A stretch of 64,000 nt of DNA from Chytridium lagenaria (GCA_025449115.1 JAHLKC010000012.1:1-64000), one strand, 5' to 3'. Counted from the first letter of the stretch, positions 43,797 to 57,130 are shown. The notes: generated from the sequence alone by a model not told the origin. Numbers and translations: made by a program.

Positions 43797-46700
43797 AAAT
43801 GACGACAGTGTCATCGATGGTGATGTTGGGCTCATCCTCACACTCGACATCAATGCTACAGCAACCATCACCGTCATCATCACCACCGTCACCACCATCA
43901 CCTTCTCCATCTTCTTCATTTACATCAACAGCAGCTACATCCCCATTCTTCTCTACTTTGTCAGCGTCATCATCTTCATCATCATCATGGCTCACTTCCT
44001 ACTTTGGCAGGAAATCATCCATCTGCAGAAAGCAAGGACTCTATTCACCCCGTGAGCCACCTACTCACCACCACTCATCCCTCTCCACCGGTCACATCCA
44101 CCACCTCCTCCTCATCATTCCCAAACGTTGCTCTCCTCTTCACATGGGTCCGAATCTGTAGAGTACGCGTACAAGAGGAACCAGGAAATAATCTCAAAGA
44201 GCCTTCAACCACCACCACCGCTGAAGCACGAGCAGCAACAGCAGCAGCTTCATTCCCTATACCACCATAACGACAACGACAAGATACATTTAATATCAAA
44301 TCTGGGTTCCACTGTATCCCATACAGAAAAGGCGTGCAAGGAAGACGCTGGAGGCGGAATGACTACCGCAGCAACCTCCGTTTCTTCCATGGCTGCAGGG
44401 GCCAAGCAATTGCAACCGTCCTCGCCTCCACCATCCCCTTCACCATCCCCTTCTCCACCCTTATCACCCGAGAGACCCACTGGTATAACAAGCCTATCCA
44501 ACTCCCAATTCACACATACTCTTTCGTCATCTCCGCCCTCTCGCTCTTCCACCCGCAACCTCTCTTTATCATCATCCCACGGCAACCTCCGCAAGGTACC
44601 ATCCCTACTTCTTCGTCCAAGTCATTCATACCGACCTCGCTGGAACACTCTCCCTCCTTCAGCCTCTTCCTGGAACTTTGGAAGCATCACTTCGTCCTTT
44701 TCTGGAAATGCATCCACCCTGCCATTGCTTATCCCGAGTCACCCACCATTCCATGGGCAGGAGGGCCAGCTCCTCCTGTTCTACTTAGTGTGTCGGTTGG
44801 AGGAAGATGGGTTAACGTCGCCTCGCAGAAGGAAGACCCTGTTCTTCATTCCATGAGAGAGGCTTTGAGGGAGGCTGCTACCAGTCTCATGGCAGGGTTG
44901 GAAGGCATTGCAAAGTTGGGGACATTAGAGTTTTCTTCGTTCGTAGAAGCCTCTGCGGCTGTTGAGACGGAGCAAGTGGAACAAACGTTGGACTTTTCCG
45001 TTGCTGGTGAGGCAGAAGGGTTAAGACCTTCACCACCTTTTGGTGGTGGCTCAACAGAGGATATGTTGATGGGGTCTGCCGTTGACGTTTCTGATGCTCT
45101 GTTTAACGTCCATCATATGCCTGGACATCTGGATACTGCACCCGTTGCTACGACGGTATCTCTAAATATGTCCGGATATGTGGATTCCTCTGCTGAAGTC
45201 GAAATTCCTGTCGAGCTAGAGCTGGATGAGACATCATCATCATCCTCGTCCTCGCCATCACCGACTCCTATTGATGAGGGTGTGGCTGCGGTGGCTGCGG
45301 ATCTGGCAGACGTTGCTGCTTGGACAGAAAGAATTGTTGAGACTAAAAGACATGCCAGTGATGAAGCGGAACCTTTGGAAGACGTCAAGCTGGACTCTGC
45401 GGAGACTGAGTTTGAGGAGGTTTCAGAAGTTCTTCCCGAAGGCGATGTAATTGCACCTGAATCCCAGTCTCCCGGCCTGGAGGCTGAGTTAAAGGTTGAG
45501 CAGATCTCTGCACCACTCAGTGCTCGCATTCCAAGGCTAAAGGTGCGGTCGCGGCCGGATCCGCGCTCCACTAGACGCAACACCAAGACCTTGCTGGTAC
45601 GTCATAATTTTGAAATAATTTTATATACGCTTTATCCCTGCATTTTTTTTAATGCACTATTGATAAACAGGACAAGGCCCTTGCTTTCTTTCTCCCACTT
45701 CCCACCTCTGGCGCACCCGGTTCCGACACTCCAGCCGCGAACAACGCTCCACCGCCACTCTCCATCTCCATCATCACCACCACTGACTCCTCCATCGCCT
45801 CCATCTCCATATCCCCATCATCTCCCACTCCGTCTCGTCATCTTACCGAGCGTGACCTTGCAGAAGTCATTGTCGCATGCAAAGTGCCCCGCCACCTTAC
45901 TGCCGCCATCTTCCGACGAATCCGCCACCTCGCCGACCGTGAACGTGATGAACTCGCCGAAGCCATGACAGACCGTGTTCTTCGACGACCGTCCGCTTCA
46001 TCCCTTTCTGAACGAGCGTCTACGTTGAATGCTATGGCTGTTGAAGCTGGATCTGATCTGGATGACGATGAGGATGAGGGACGGAAAAGGACGGTTTCTG
46101 ATATGACGGTCACGGAGAAGCTGCCGGTTGTGACGTGGAGTGATTTCGAGAGGTTTGTGAAAAGGTGTTGGGCGGGTGTTTTGGAGGATGTGGATGCTTT
46201 GGCGTTTGAGGTGATAAAGGACCCGAGTAGAGATGTGATTGTGCCAGAAGACTTTGATGTGATGTTGGCCGGTAGGTTTTTCTTTGAGTCGTGAGAGTTG
46301 ACGTGAGAGCTGATCTCGTGGTTATTGATAGATTTGCTTGAAAACCATATTGCTTTCGAGTTCTTGGGTGGCTCACCTGCGTTTCAAGCACGCTTCTGTA
46401 AGCCTTTTTATTTATATATTCTTTTGTTTTTAACAGTTGGTTCTCTGACGTTGGATTTTATGTAGCTGAAACAGTGGTTGCGCGGCTCTTTTACCTCAAC
46501 CCCCGTAGCGGCCGTCGTAGCATGACCCTCCGCGAATTCCGCAAAGTGGGGCTCGTCAAAATGCTCCTTGAAGTCGAACTCGCCACCAACAGTCTCGGAT
46601 CTTCGGTAAAACCTTAACTTTTGTTCTCCACCTCTAATCTTTTTAGATGCCTAGCGTCTTTTCTTATAAGGATTTCTATGTGATTTATTGTAAATTCTGG

Positions 46701-47925
46701 GAACTTGATCGCGATCGGGATATGAGGTTGAGACTTGGGGATTTGGAGATGTATGGACGGAGAGCGCTTTCAAGGGCGGCGCTTTCGAGGGTTGTGGAGT
46801 GTCATGGAAGACGGGAGGGGATGGAGGAGGAGGATGTGGGTGGGGAGGGGTATCTTGGGTTTAAGGAGTTTATACGTGAGTTGATATTATTTCTTCTGGT
46901 TTCGTTTTCTTTGAAATTTATTTGCATTTTTCCTTGCAGCTTTTATCCTCTCGGTTGAAGATAAGACAACCGATCCTGCGCTAGAGTATTGGTTTAGAGT
47001 GCTTGACCTTGATGGGGATGGATGTTTGAGTCTATTAGAGCTGGAAACGTTCTGGGAGCATCAGCAGGGACGATTACCGGATCAGTACCGTGTTGAAGAT
47101 TTCTTTTCCTTGTGTACGTAATCTTTGTGCTTTATCACGCTACTATAAAGTGTATTGGTGGCTAATTGTCATTCTTTATTTAGTCTCGACCTTTTACGTC
47201 CAATAACTCCAAACATCTCCTCCACCGCATCCGCGACCCCTGCCACCTACTCATCCACCCTATTTCCGCCGCTCCCGACGTCCCTGTTTCGCTAACTTTG
47301 ATGGACCTGAAACGCTCACCGTGCATCTGGATTGTTTTTGGATATGCTGTTGGATTGCCGGAGACATACTGAGAATATTCGACGCGCCACAGATGGAGCG
47401 TTTAGGATTCGAGATGAGGTTTGGGGGAGGTTGAGGAAGGATTGGAGGGGGATGATACCAGGAGTTTGTCTAGTTCGGGGAGTGGGATTGTGGGAGAGAC
47501 TGGGGATTTGGGTGTGAAGAGATTTAAGTTGGAGTAAGTGTTGATACTTTCGGCCATATCATCTGCTTTCTTTGGGTTATTGATATTTCTTGATTAGGGG
47601 TTGGGATAAATTTAGCGAACGGTGCTACCGAGACCTTACGGCTCCACCTCCTACTGCCACTGTCTCTGTCACGCAGACCACCACTGTGACCACATTCTCT
47701 GCGTCGACGTTTGCGAATACTGTTGCGACGTATTCGGCTGCTGTTAAGAATGGTGTGAGTGAGGCTGCGGATGGGTTTCGTTTAAGAGTGATGCGGGGAG
47801 GGGAGGAAAGGTTGTCGCTGTTGCGGCTGAGGAGTCGGGGTTGGAGATTGAGGACGATACTGGGGGGGAGGTGGTGTTTTGAGATGGTGGAAGTAGAGGT
47901 GTCTTTGGAGAGTCGTTGGAAGTAG
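43797..47925 (+). CDS. PP2A regulatory subunit B'' (PR72/PPP2R3-type) with long disordered N-terminus
   Basis: EF-hand-containing regulatory subunit of protein phosphatase 2A. ATG at 43797 opens a very long Ser/Pro-rich N-terminus with one frame switch around 44560-44760; whether this belongs to the same transcript is not certain. Conserved part: LTERDLAEVIVACKVPRHLT, DFERFVKRCWAG, short exons at about 46332-46396, 46466-46605 and 46647-46876 (FSYKDFYVIYCKFWELDRDRDMRL split over the joins), then SVEDKTTDPALEYWFRVLDLDGDGCLSLLELETFW, an EF-hand with DLDGDGCLS as calcium loop. A tail exon begins GWDKFSERCYRDLT, matching the W-D-K/R-F segment of PR72. The region 47195-47330 is scrambled by one-base shifts. 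Calcium-dependent targeting of PP2A is known for the family. Cellular target unknown. Confidence 0.85.
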
Positions 47926-48645
47926 TTTTGGATGGTATGGCTGGATATGGTTTTCCACGTGTCTGTGGCGGGGGTGTTTGCAGACTGATGACGGATCTGT
48001 ATTTTGGAATATTATTTACCCACCCTTTTCTGCTCTTTGGGGGCGTTTGTCCCTCTTTTTCTCATATCATTCTGTTTTTGTTTATCTGGCCACACAAATC
48101 CCTTTTTCTGTGGGCCATGTTTTGCCTTATTTTTTCTTATCTAATTCTATCGTTCTTTTTTTTGTTTCTTTCCTATGTATGTTTGAGATGTGAATTTATA
48201 ATTTTGGCGTTGTGAGGAAATATATTATGACGAGTTTTGCGGGGGCTTTTTTATGCAGCTGAACTCGATTTTTACGTTAAACTTTACCCAGGAGAAATGG
48301 CTCAGCTTACCTTGTCAAGGAATGGTACCGCGCATTTCCACCAAAAACCCCTTTTTCGGAGTTTAAAATTAGCAAAGCACCCGCTTATGGTTTTCCTCGA
48401 CACCACCACCTGGCCTTTGACACCATCCCTTGTCAAAGTCTTTGGTTTTTGACCCGTGCCCCTTCTTTTAGGCGACGACGACCTGGTGATTTAAAGACGG
48501 AACCCTTTTGGGGAGGCTTTTTTTTGGGTCTCCCTGACGAGTCTCACGGCGAGAATGGGGGCCAAAGTCCCTTAGAGGGGGGTTTAAGCTCTTAAACGTC
48601 ATTCATCTTACATTCAACCTTAACATTGTTTGAATCCATATCTGT
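47926..48645. other. intergenic, nothing recognised
   Basis: T-rich stretch (48040-48200) after the phosphatase subunit stop, then a G/C-richer part without conserved coding signal. The open frames 47916-48215 and 48237-48452 are hydrophobic or random in composition. Confidence 0.5.
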
Positions 48646-48788
48646 GTGAAGACTGCAGCAACAAGACTAACAGAGACGACTGACTCTCTCTTCATTGCAT
48701 CAATCAAGCGACAACGTCTACCATCACCTTCAATCGACCAACCCCACTGTTGCCCATCCTGTTCCCCTTCGACGCCCTCCTCGATCCA

Positions 48789-50674
48789 ATGCCTCTCATC
48801 TTCCCCGTCCCCCCCTCCCCCCCCTCCGCACAGAAACCATCAACGCCTCAAAACTAGGGCTCCGCATCGTCCCATGCCGTCTCATCCCGGACAGCGGCGG
48901 CGTGTTGGTACCGTTACAAGATTCGAAAGGGTACGCGAGGGGGTTTGTGGCAGAGGTGATGGGTGGTGGGGGTGGGATGTTGTTGGGGTATGTGGAGATG
49001 AGGAGACCGAGATCTGAGGTTGTGGAGTTGAAGGTGGATTTGAGGTTGGAGGGAACGGTGAGAGCACGACCAAAGTGTGGGAGGACGAAGATGGTGGAGA
49101 CTTGCTTTTTGTCGCATAAGGTGAGTGGAGGCGGGGTGACGTATTTGAAAAAGTATTGATTGGTATGTAGAGGAATCTTGTAGGAGAACTCACCGACCTC
49201 CCCGTCGCTGACCCCGACACGGATTGCGTCTACATCCCATTCGCATATCCCATCACGCCGGTGAATGGGACAAGTCTTCCATTGAGTTTTGCATCGCGAC
49301 ATGCAACCATCACGTATGTGTTGACGGTGACGGTCACGTCTGTGATGATCACGGGGATGACGGGGGCGACGTTTGGGATACCTGTGAAACTTGTACCGGC
49401 TTGGGTGGATGCGACGCCGCCTGATGAGGAGTGGACGGGGGAGAGGGTGAATGTGAGGGAGTGGGGGGTGGGGAAGGGCCGATGGTGATGTTGAGACCAA
49501 AGACGTTGGATAATACGAGGGGGCGGAGAGGGGGTGGGTTTGTTGAGGAAGAGGCACCGCCGGGGTACGAGGGGGTAGGTCGGAGTGAGAGGGTAGGGAG
49601 GTCGTCGAAACATAGGGAACAGTCGGTTAGGAGGGTTGGTTCGACTTCAGATATGATGGAACGGAGGATTGTTGCACCACCCCCGTCGCCTTCTCCGCCA
49701 CCTTCGTATAATGCGGCGTTGTTGTCTGGGGATGCGATTCCGAGAAACTTGGGTGATGCGCAAGAAATGCCGGTGAGGGAGGTACCGACGATGGGGACGG
49801 CGGTTGTGGATGAGCAAGACCGTGTGCCACGGTGTTTTTCGACGCTACCTTCTACAAGGACGAGTGAAGGCCCTGGTCGGTGGATTCGGAAATACAGATC
49901 ACTTCCACAGTTACGTGGTGGTGACGTGACTCCTTTGCAGCAGGATACCGATAGGGCAGGGGAGAACCAGCGCACAATAGAACGCGCAAAAGCTTCCCCG
50001 ACAGGCTTTGTCGCCAAACTTCTTCGTCATCGCAGATCCTTCTTTGGCCTAAAAAAAGAAGATACAGTTGACAAAGACATTCCGGTTCAAGGCCAACGTC
50101 GTGCTTCATCATCCTCCTCTACATCCTCAGACTCTTCCCCCCAGTCCATCAATTCCCCGTCACCGCCACCAACACCCCAAACCCCCAAAGTCCCTGAATT
50201 CCGCATCCTCTTCCCTCGTACCCTCCTAGGTCCATCGTCAACCGTCCCCATCATTGCATTGATCACCTCTCTTCCTGAAGGCCGCACCATCACCAACATT
50301 GAGGCGAGTCTTGTCGCGAGGTTGGTGGTAGAGGAGGAGGATGTGGGGAGACGAAAGAGGAAGACGGTTGATAAGAGGGTGTTGGCGACGACGAGGATGG
50401 AGGTTGGGAAGGGGAGAACGAATTTGGCGGTGAGGGTACCTGGGAAGGAGGAGATGGGGGAGTTTGGGGGAGGCGTTGAGGCGCCTGGATTGACGCTATC
50501 GCATTATGTAAAGTGATTGAAGTTGATTTGTGGTGACGTGTTTAGCCGTGACTTATTATTTTGCTTTCATCAGATTAAAATGAACTCACTCTCAGCCATC
50601 AGAACTCGCTGGGTTTACCCAAGAAGGAGACGCATGTACTTGGAAGAGTGTCCGTGTCGATTCTTCGTAACTGA
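48789..50674 (+). CDS. alpha-arrestin-like protein with PPxY motif
   Basis: Ubiquitin-ligase adaptor of the alpha-arrestin (ART) type. The start is uncertain; a C-run near 48810-48830 breaks the frame and ATG 48789 is one candidate. The arrestin-N half reads LGLRIVPCRLIPDSGG, GYVEMRRPRSEVVELKVDLR, then, after an intron at 49120-49183, ELTDLPVADP, IPFAYPITPVNG and LPLSFASRHATITYVLTV, the fold's typical SLPPSF-GxIxY pattern. A linker with PPPSYNAALL supplies a PPxY motif for Rsp5/Nedd4 binding. The arrestin-C half has ILFPRTLLGPSSTVPIIALI, TNIEASLVARLVV and, across a small intron at 50514-50575, LTLSHY joined to IKMNSLS, ending PKKETHVLGRVSVSILRN at 50674. A second frame break lies at 49485. 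Known role: endocytic sorting of transporters and, in fungi, of receptors. Interaction with the neighbouring 7TM proteins is possible but untested. Confidence 0.8.
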
Positions 50675-51388
50675 CATTTTGTACGTTCGAGCGGCTTTTA
50701 AGTGCTTCAATATCTTTTTTTTAAATATCTTTTTGTCCCGTTGTTTTTCTTGTCATCTTTTTAATATCTTTATCGTCTCCTTTTTGTTACGCGACCTCAC
50801 CCACTTTTTGTTTTTGTTTTGCTTTTGCGCATAACTCAACGACACCCTGCAGCTTTCATCCATCTATATGCGTTGTTTTTTTTCTGTTATGCCATTTTAA
50901 TACCTAGCTGGCCCATTGTCATGGACTCTAACTTTGATGTCCAATCTATTTCCAGTCAGAATCAATAAAAAAAAACATCACGCTCGTATTCAAGAATCCA
51001 GAATGAGAGAATAAAGTGCCAAGGTCGTGACGATGAAATCATAACAATAAAACAAAAATCATTTGGTTATCCTTCAAGAACTTCTAGATGTGTTGAGGTC
51101 ATGACAAAAAAAGGGGATAATTCCCTCACTTTTCGCTATCTTTAATGTTTTGTTAAATATCCACTCAAAAATTCTGAGAATTCATGAAATAAAATCATAT
51201 TGAAGAAGAAGAGTTGGCTAAGAATAAACAAGATGAGAAACGAAAAGAAAAAGATAAACTCAAAAACGCAAAAAAAAACTTAGTGTATGAAAAAACAAAA
51301 AAACCAACACAAAAGTGTTCAAACAACAACACACAGACGACAAAAAAAAATCATTGCCAACATCTTCATATGAAACCCTCTCCACTCC
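50675..51388. other. AT-rich intergenic
   Basis: T-rich (50710-50830) then A-rich (51180-51350) low-complexity DNA between convergent genes. The open frames are Lys/Asn-rich, as expected from A-rich DNA, and are not called. Confidence 0.55.
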
Positions 51389-53101
51389 TCAAATCGTCAA
51401 AGCCTTCACCTCCCTCCCCGCTCCCTCCGAAACCTTCAACATCAACCTATCCCCAACCTCCGAAATCTGTCTCAAAGCCCACTTCAAATCCTCAACAGTA
51501 TGCGCCGCCGACACGCAGAACCTCACTCTACTCGTAATGATCGGAGTGGCAGGGTACCCACCACCACAACCGCAATCCCACGATCCAGCATCTCTCTCGA
51601 AAACGCTGGAATCTTGGCAGGGTGGCAGAGAAGGAGTGGGACGACAGGGGAATCATGTCCATAGACAATGAAACCCATGCGACGGAGTTCAGAGGCAAAG
51701 AAGCGGTAGTTCCTCGCGAGGGTGTGGATACGACGGCGTCCATCGTCACCACCTAATTCACCCATGATGATACGCATGGAGGTGATGACTTGTTGGAGGA
51801 CGGGGACGGTGATGGATTCACCGTGAACGGAAGCATGGTTGTGAAGACGGAGATGGTCAATGATTTCTTTGCTTGCTGCAATGTAACCACCAGCGGCCCC
51901 AAAGGACTTTGTAAAGGTGCCCATCAAAATATCAACCTCGGACGGGTCGATACCATAGTAATCACAGATTCCACGTCCATTAGGTCCCATGGCACCGACG
52001 GAATGAGCTTCGTCGAGGTAAAGGTAGAATTTGTACTTTCTGCGCAAGTCAACAATCTCTGGGAGGTTGACAATGTTGCCTTCCATTGAGTAGAGACCTT
52101 CCACGACAACAAGAATCTTTTTCCAGGGACGGTGTGTCCTTGGTTGACCTTGCGCAATGGAGGAGCGGAGAACGATTCAAGGTCCTTTGCGTCATTGTGC
52201 TTAAAGGTTTTGATGGTGGCGCCAGAGATGCGGGATCCAAAGACGAGGGAAGCGTGGTTAAGTTCATCAGAGATGAGGAGACAACCCTTTCCGACAAGTG
52301 AAGGGATGGTGGTGGAGTTGGTAGCGAATCCCATTGACAAAATCATGGAGCTCTCCTTTCCAAGGAACCTTGCAACAAGTTCCTCTGCCTCGTGGTGAAG
52401 AGCGAGGGTTCCAGATTCCATGCGAGACGAAGCAGATGTCACACCAAGGTCGAGAAGAGCATCTTGGACAGCGTCAGCGCAGGGACCTTCATTTTGAGCG
52501 AATCCGAGGTAGTTGTAGGATGAGAGGTTGAGGACTTCACGAGTGGTGCCTGTGAGTTGGAAAGTGCGGTTGTTGTCGGTAGATTCACGTTCAAGAAGGG
52601 TAATGTGCGGCCAGGAACGTCCGTGACTGGGCGGTTAAAGACGTCACGGATACGCATGTAGAGACGGCGGTGGTAGAAAGTGTCAAAACCAGAGTTTAAT
52701 GGAGCGTATCCCTATACCATATTTAGCATCGTATGTCAAAAAAAGAAAAAATAGTAGAGCAACAAGGACAAGAAAGAAGAAGAAGGAGCAGACTGTACTC
52801 ACATCCTTTTTGCTCAAGTGCTCAAAGCTCTTTGGGAACATTCTCATGCAGAAAAAGTCCCTTATATGGCCAACGACAATCAAGATAAAGTACGAGACAT
52901 AGGTGGTGACCAGAACAAACATGGGAGTCTGTTCGATGCATTCCTCCTGATACACTGGAGCAATAGGAGCAGAAGATGCAGGATCGGGCTTCTTGTAGAG
53001 GTTAGCGGGGGTCTCAATGACAGGACTTGATGCCGAATCAAGTCTGCCGACGAGAGAGGAGGTCTTGATGCCTGAAAGTGAGCGCGCTTGCCCTTTCCCA
53101 T
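51389..53101 (-). CDS. LCB2: serine palmitoyltransferase subunit 2 (LCB2)
   Basis: PLP-dependent subunit of serine palmitoyltransferase, the first step of sphingolipid synthesis at the ER (serine + palmitoyl-CoA to 3-ketosphinganine). It starts [13 protein letters not shown] at 53101 and has a membrane segment [20 protein letters not shown] before the catalytic fold. Conserved blocks: [74 protein letters not shown] and [15 protein letters not shown], where Lys binds PLP (the LCB2 hallmark; LCB1 lacks it). It ends [17 protein letters not shown]... at the stop 51389-51391. An intron lies at about 52712-52800. One T appears missing in VVVVGYPATP (near 51556); other small breaks occur near 52130 and 52600-52640. 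Length, about 550 residues, is normal. Confidence 0.93.
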
Positions 53102-53113
53102 CGTCTTGAATAG

Positions 53114-53149
53114 TTGGTGGTGGTTGGTGGTGGTTGGTGGTGGAGGTGG
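53114..53149. repeat. TTGGTGGTGG tandem repeat
   Basis: Three 10-bp units followed by AGGTGG, within about 50 bases upstream of the LCB2 start. Strongly G-rich on the plus strand; could form a G-quadruplex in the leader or promoter, but this is speculative. Confidence 0.85.
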
Positions 53150-53449
53150 TAAGTATATAGGTGCAGGAGATGAAAGGGTTTCAAAGGAGGGATTGAAAAA
53201 GGGGGGTTTTTTTGCTTGCTGAGTTATTAATTAATAATGTGAGAGTGAGAGAGAGCATCCATCGGCTGATAAATAAATAAATAATTATTAATTATAAAAT
53301 AAATAAAATATAACTATTGGAGGTAGTACAGAGAGAATTTTACTTGTTTGTTTTCATGACTGACAATTCCATTCATTTGTTTTTATTTTATTTATATTTA
53401 TTTATATTTATATTTATTTTATTCACACTCTGAGTCTGCACCTACACCA
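53150..53449. other. AT-rich microsatellite tract
   Basis: Contains AAATAAATAAATAATTATTAA near 53270-53310 and TTTATATTTATTTATATTTA near 53385-53425. No gene. It separates the LCB2 leader from the 3' end of the minus-strand receptor. Confidence 0.7.
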
Positions 53450-56400
53450 TCACATATACCCAGTCCCTGCTTGCCCCTGCAGACTCGTCTTTGTCATGTC
53501 CGTCAACGTCTTTATCCACCTCTCCTTCACTTCTGCCGTCGCAACCTGGATCTCATAGTGCGTCCCATTCAATACTGCAATAAACATATGCTGCCCTTCT
53601 GTGCTTTGGGATCCTCTAACGTGATGCTTCGGACTTGAAACGATATACCAATGCCGTTTCCATTCAATTGCTAGGAGAAGTTTAGAAGAAAGAAAAAATA
53701 TTACACGATAACTCACGTCTCCTTTAGGCTCAGGTGGGTACATTACTACAAGTCTTGACGACGGTGTAATTGCCATATTCATTTCTCTCCAGCCCGCAAA
53801 GCACATTGAGAACCTTGTTCTTCCATACCTCATATAATCACACCTTCCATCGTCTAAATCGATTAGCGTAATGCCAAACTCTCACAATTACTCACATCTG
53901 ACATCATGTTTCTTATGTTCTTCACTTTTCCACTTGAAGAACTAATTCCTCCAAACGAACTGTTGTTCACACTGGGCTTTTCGAAATAACTCGGATACGT
54001 TATCGTCTTTATGCCGGAATAGCACAATGATTTTCGGTATAAACATGTTGCATATGACAGCGAGTGCGCTCAACTCGATTGCGATGGCGCGAAAAGCGTA
54101 TTGGAATAGCGGTCCAAAACTTTCAATGAAACTCAAGGGAATCTAGTTAAATCACGTTAAAATGTGCAAAAAGCAAACAGGAAGAAACCCACCAAAATCA
54201 CATTTAGCAACACGATCGTGTAAATCGTATACCCGATATACTTGCTCTCATTATACGGTCCCTCCACATTCCTCGTCGAATATGCTAAAACACGCCAACG
54301 CCTAGTAGGAGGGAGTTGTAGAAGAGAATACAGCCAATGATGCCCCAGCTAAATGTTGAATTGCGGCTTTTGGCAGCCGTAGAATTGAAAAGTGGCGAGT
54401 TTGATGAGGGCTTTTTTTGGAGGATCCGCGGTGGTCCATGTAACGAGGAGAATCAAATTGATGCTGATGAGGAGGAAACAGGTTTTTAAAAGTTCAATAT
54501 CGTGCAGGTTAACGATTGTCATGTATTTGTTGCTGAAATAGACATGAATGTTAGTTTTACTCCAATGTAGAATAAAGTGTGAAAGAGGGTCGGATCACGC
54601 CAAAACTTGTAACATTTAAAAGGGAGGGATGGGAACGATATATAATACCTAAATAGTTTATAAATCCTCCAATTCTTTGTCAAAAGTGCCGAAACCGTCA
54701 AACGCATAAGCCAACACCACCAACCAAGGCTGCAAAATACAACCCACGTCACTAGGTTCCCCTGTATACGCGAAGACAGCACCGTGCGCGATCAACGTCC
54801 CCATGACCATGATCAACATGAACAAGGGGATGAGATTGTGAGAAGTTTGTGACGGCGGAATTGGACAATGATGATGAAGAGGGTGAGAGAGAGGAAGGGC
54901 GAGAAGTCTGCGGTGATTTGAAAGACGAGACCGATAGCGGAGGTTGGGGAGACGAAACTAGGGGAATGTTAGGGGAAATATTCATAGATGCAAAACCTGG
55001 AGGTCCCAGATCTACGGCGGGCTCAACGTATGTTTTAATGGCTTTTTGTATAGATATCTCCTTTTCTCTTGTTACTTTTGTTTTTTTAAGTTTAGCTTAC
55101 ATCTGCTTTAACCCAACTGCTACAGAGACTTCGTCGCGGGAGAATTTTGTTGACTTGAAGGTAGATTTGCTCTGATGCTGGCGAGGTAGAATGGAGCTGT
55201 TCCTGCGGATGGGCGGGCAGCGACTTGGAGAGATGCAAAGATCCCACATTGGGAGTTGAGACGACAAAATTCGGGGTCTTGAACAACAAAAAAAAAAGCA
55301 GCACGCGTTACTTCAAAGCCAAACAAACAAACCAAAAAAAAAACGCGAAGATACGTAAACAAAAAATAGAGAGAAATTGAAAAAGAAAAAACAAAACACA
55401 AAAAAAATAAAAGAAAAAAAGAAAATAATGTTCTACTCACCTGTATACAAATTAGACACCGTCGGCATCAACCCCAAACTTTTATACCTCTCCATCTGCG
55501 CTTCCTTTGTGATAAGCGCCTTCACCGCAACCGCAGCAACCTCCGCATTCTTTGTCAACTTATTCACCGCAAGTTGCCACCCCCCCAACGTCGCTGCACT
55601 CTGTCCAATCCTACCCCCAGGCAACCTCGTCATCCCAAACGCGCTTTCCCCATTACGTTTCGGAAAAGTCGTGGAAGCAGCAGTGACAGAGTAAACGTAA
55701 GGCCAGGTTCGTAAAAACAATGTATTTCTAAAAAAAATCTTTTAAAAAAACCAAATCACGACAAAAACGAATATTCACCCACGAATCCATGTGTTTAGGG
55801 CGGCGGTTTCGTCGAACACGAGACTGGTGAGAGGGGTGTAGGATTTTGGGGGTTTGAGCCATGATTTGATACGTGTGAGGATGTCCATGACTAAAGGGTT
55901 ATTGACGGAGACGGTTTTGTTGGATTCGATGATGGTTCCAGCACCAACGGAATAAACCCATTCGATGAAATTACACGTGAGGCCCTCGTATGCTTTTTAA
56001 AATATATCAATACCGGGGAACTCACCCCCCTCAAAAAATCTGGAATGGAGCGTATTACCATTGTATTGACCAACGTATCCTTGGAATGCGGGATTGGTTT
56101 GACGTTCTGCGGGGACGATGACGGACATGATTGTTTCCATTTCTTCCCATGTTTGAGGGGGACCGGTGAAGTTGTATTTTTCGAGAAGGTCGGTGCGGTA
56201 AAAGAGCATACCGTAGTCTGCGAAAAAAGGGACGGCGACTGTAAAAGGACATGCCAGAAAAAGTGGGACGGGTTAGCGTTAAGAAAATGTGTAAACAATT
56301 TGACTTTTTTAAAATAGGGGGGGGGGGAATAAAGTTGTAAATTGAGAGAAAAAAAAAACAAACATAATGGATGTTTACGGGCAGAAATACAATGACAGAC

Positions 56401-56862
56401 TTTAAAAACTCACCCTGCTTTCCCCCAATATTATTCGCATTATAAATCCCCTCAACATGTTCCTTCCTCACCTCCTCCCCAACAAACGGTCCAATATCCA
56501 AGAAGCTCTCCGCATATTGACCAGGCCACACCACATCGATCATATAAATATCATACTCGGTGGAATTCACTTTCAACAAACTCCCCAACAATCCCGCATA
56601 TTCCGTCGTGGAAAGCGTCGGCGCAAGGTCAACGACGAGATCAATATCGTGGGTGCGTTTTAGGTAGTCGATCGTGGGTTGGTAGGAGTTGTAGTCGATG
56701 GAAGAATTGGATAGCATTGGGAGGCCAAGGAATTTAACGACGGTGCTGAAGAAAGGAGAGAAGATGAGATTGTGTCGAAACAAAAAAAACCACCTCCTTT
56801 TACCTCGCTATTACTTCTCCAACGAAAGCGAGCGCAACGACAATACCCCATATGGAGACCAT
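53450..56862 (-). CDS. SBP-7TM class C receptor-like protein, copy 5
   Basis: Second-subtype receptor, closest to copy 4. First six exons: 56862-56804 (signal peptide MVSIWGIVVALAFVGEVIA), 56745-56414, 56238-56059, 55992-55779, 55727-55441, 55277-about 55106. The 7TM and tail exons run to about 54955-53450. SBP motifs: YDIYMIDVVWPGQYAES, FADYGMLFYRTDLLEKY, AYEGLTCNFIEWVYSVG, LGGWQLAVNKLTKN. 7TM: CILQPWLVVLAYA-like helix 3, GCQKPQ-type loop, AYSTRNVEGPYNESKYIG-like segment, SFIESFGPLFQYAFRAIAIE. Tail: ATAEVKERWIKTLTDMTKTS at its end. One-base shifts occur in exon 6 (two), in helix 2 near 54830 and in the T-run at about 54290. It is transcribed away from the decayed fragment at 57131-57382, a likely past tandem neighbour. 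Confidence 0.88.
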
Positions 56863-57130
56863 CTTGACGCTACATGCATGGCCTCATCAACTTCCCGTCA
56901 CGTTTATATAATGCGTGGTCACAGTCCAATTACCGTCAAGAGTGCATGTAAATCCGTGATTTCATTGCATAGGAGATCATCGTGTCCCTGTTTCGGGAAA
57001 GGAAAGGCCTGGGAGTTAGTTCCGAAAGTCAATGGGGCCCAAAGCTCTATGTTGCGTTGCCAATAAGCGGTTTTATTACAATGCAACCTTAACTAAATGT
57101 CTTACCAGCGCAACGTTACTGCGTTGTCAA

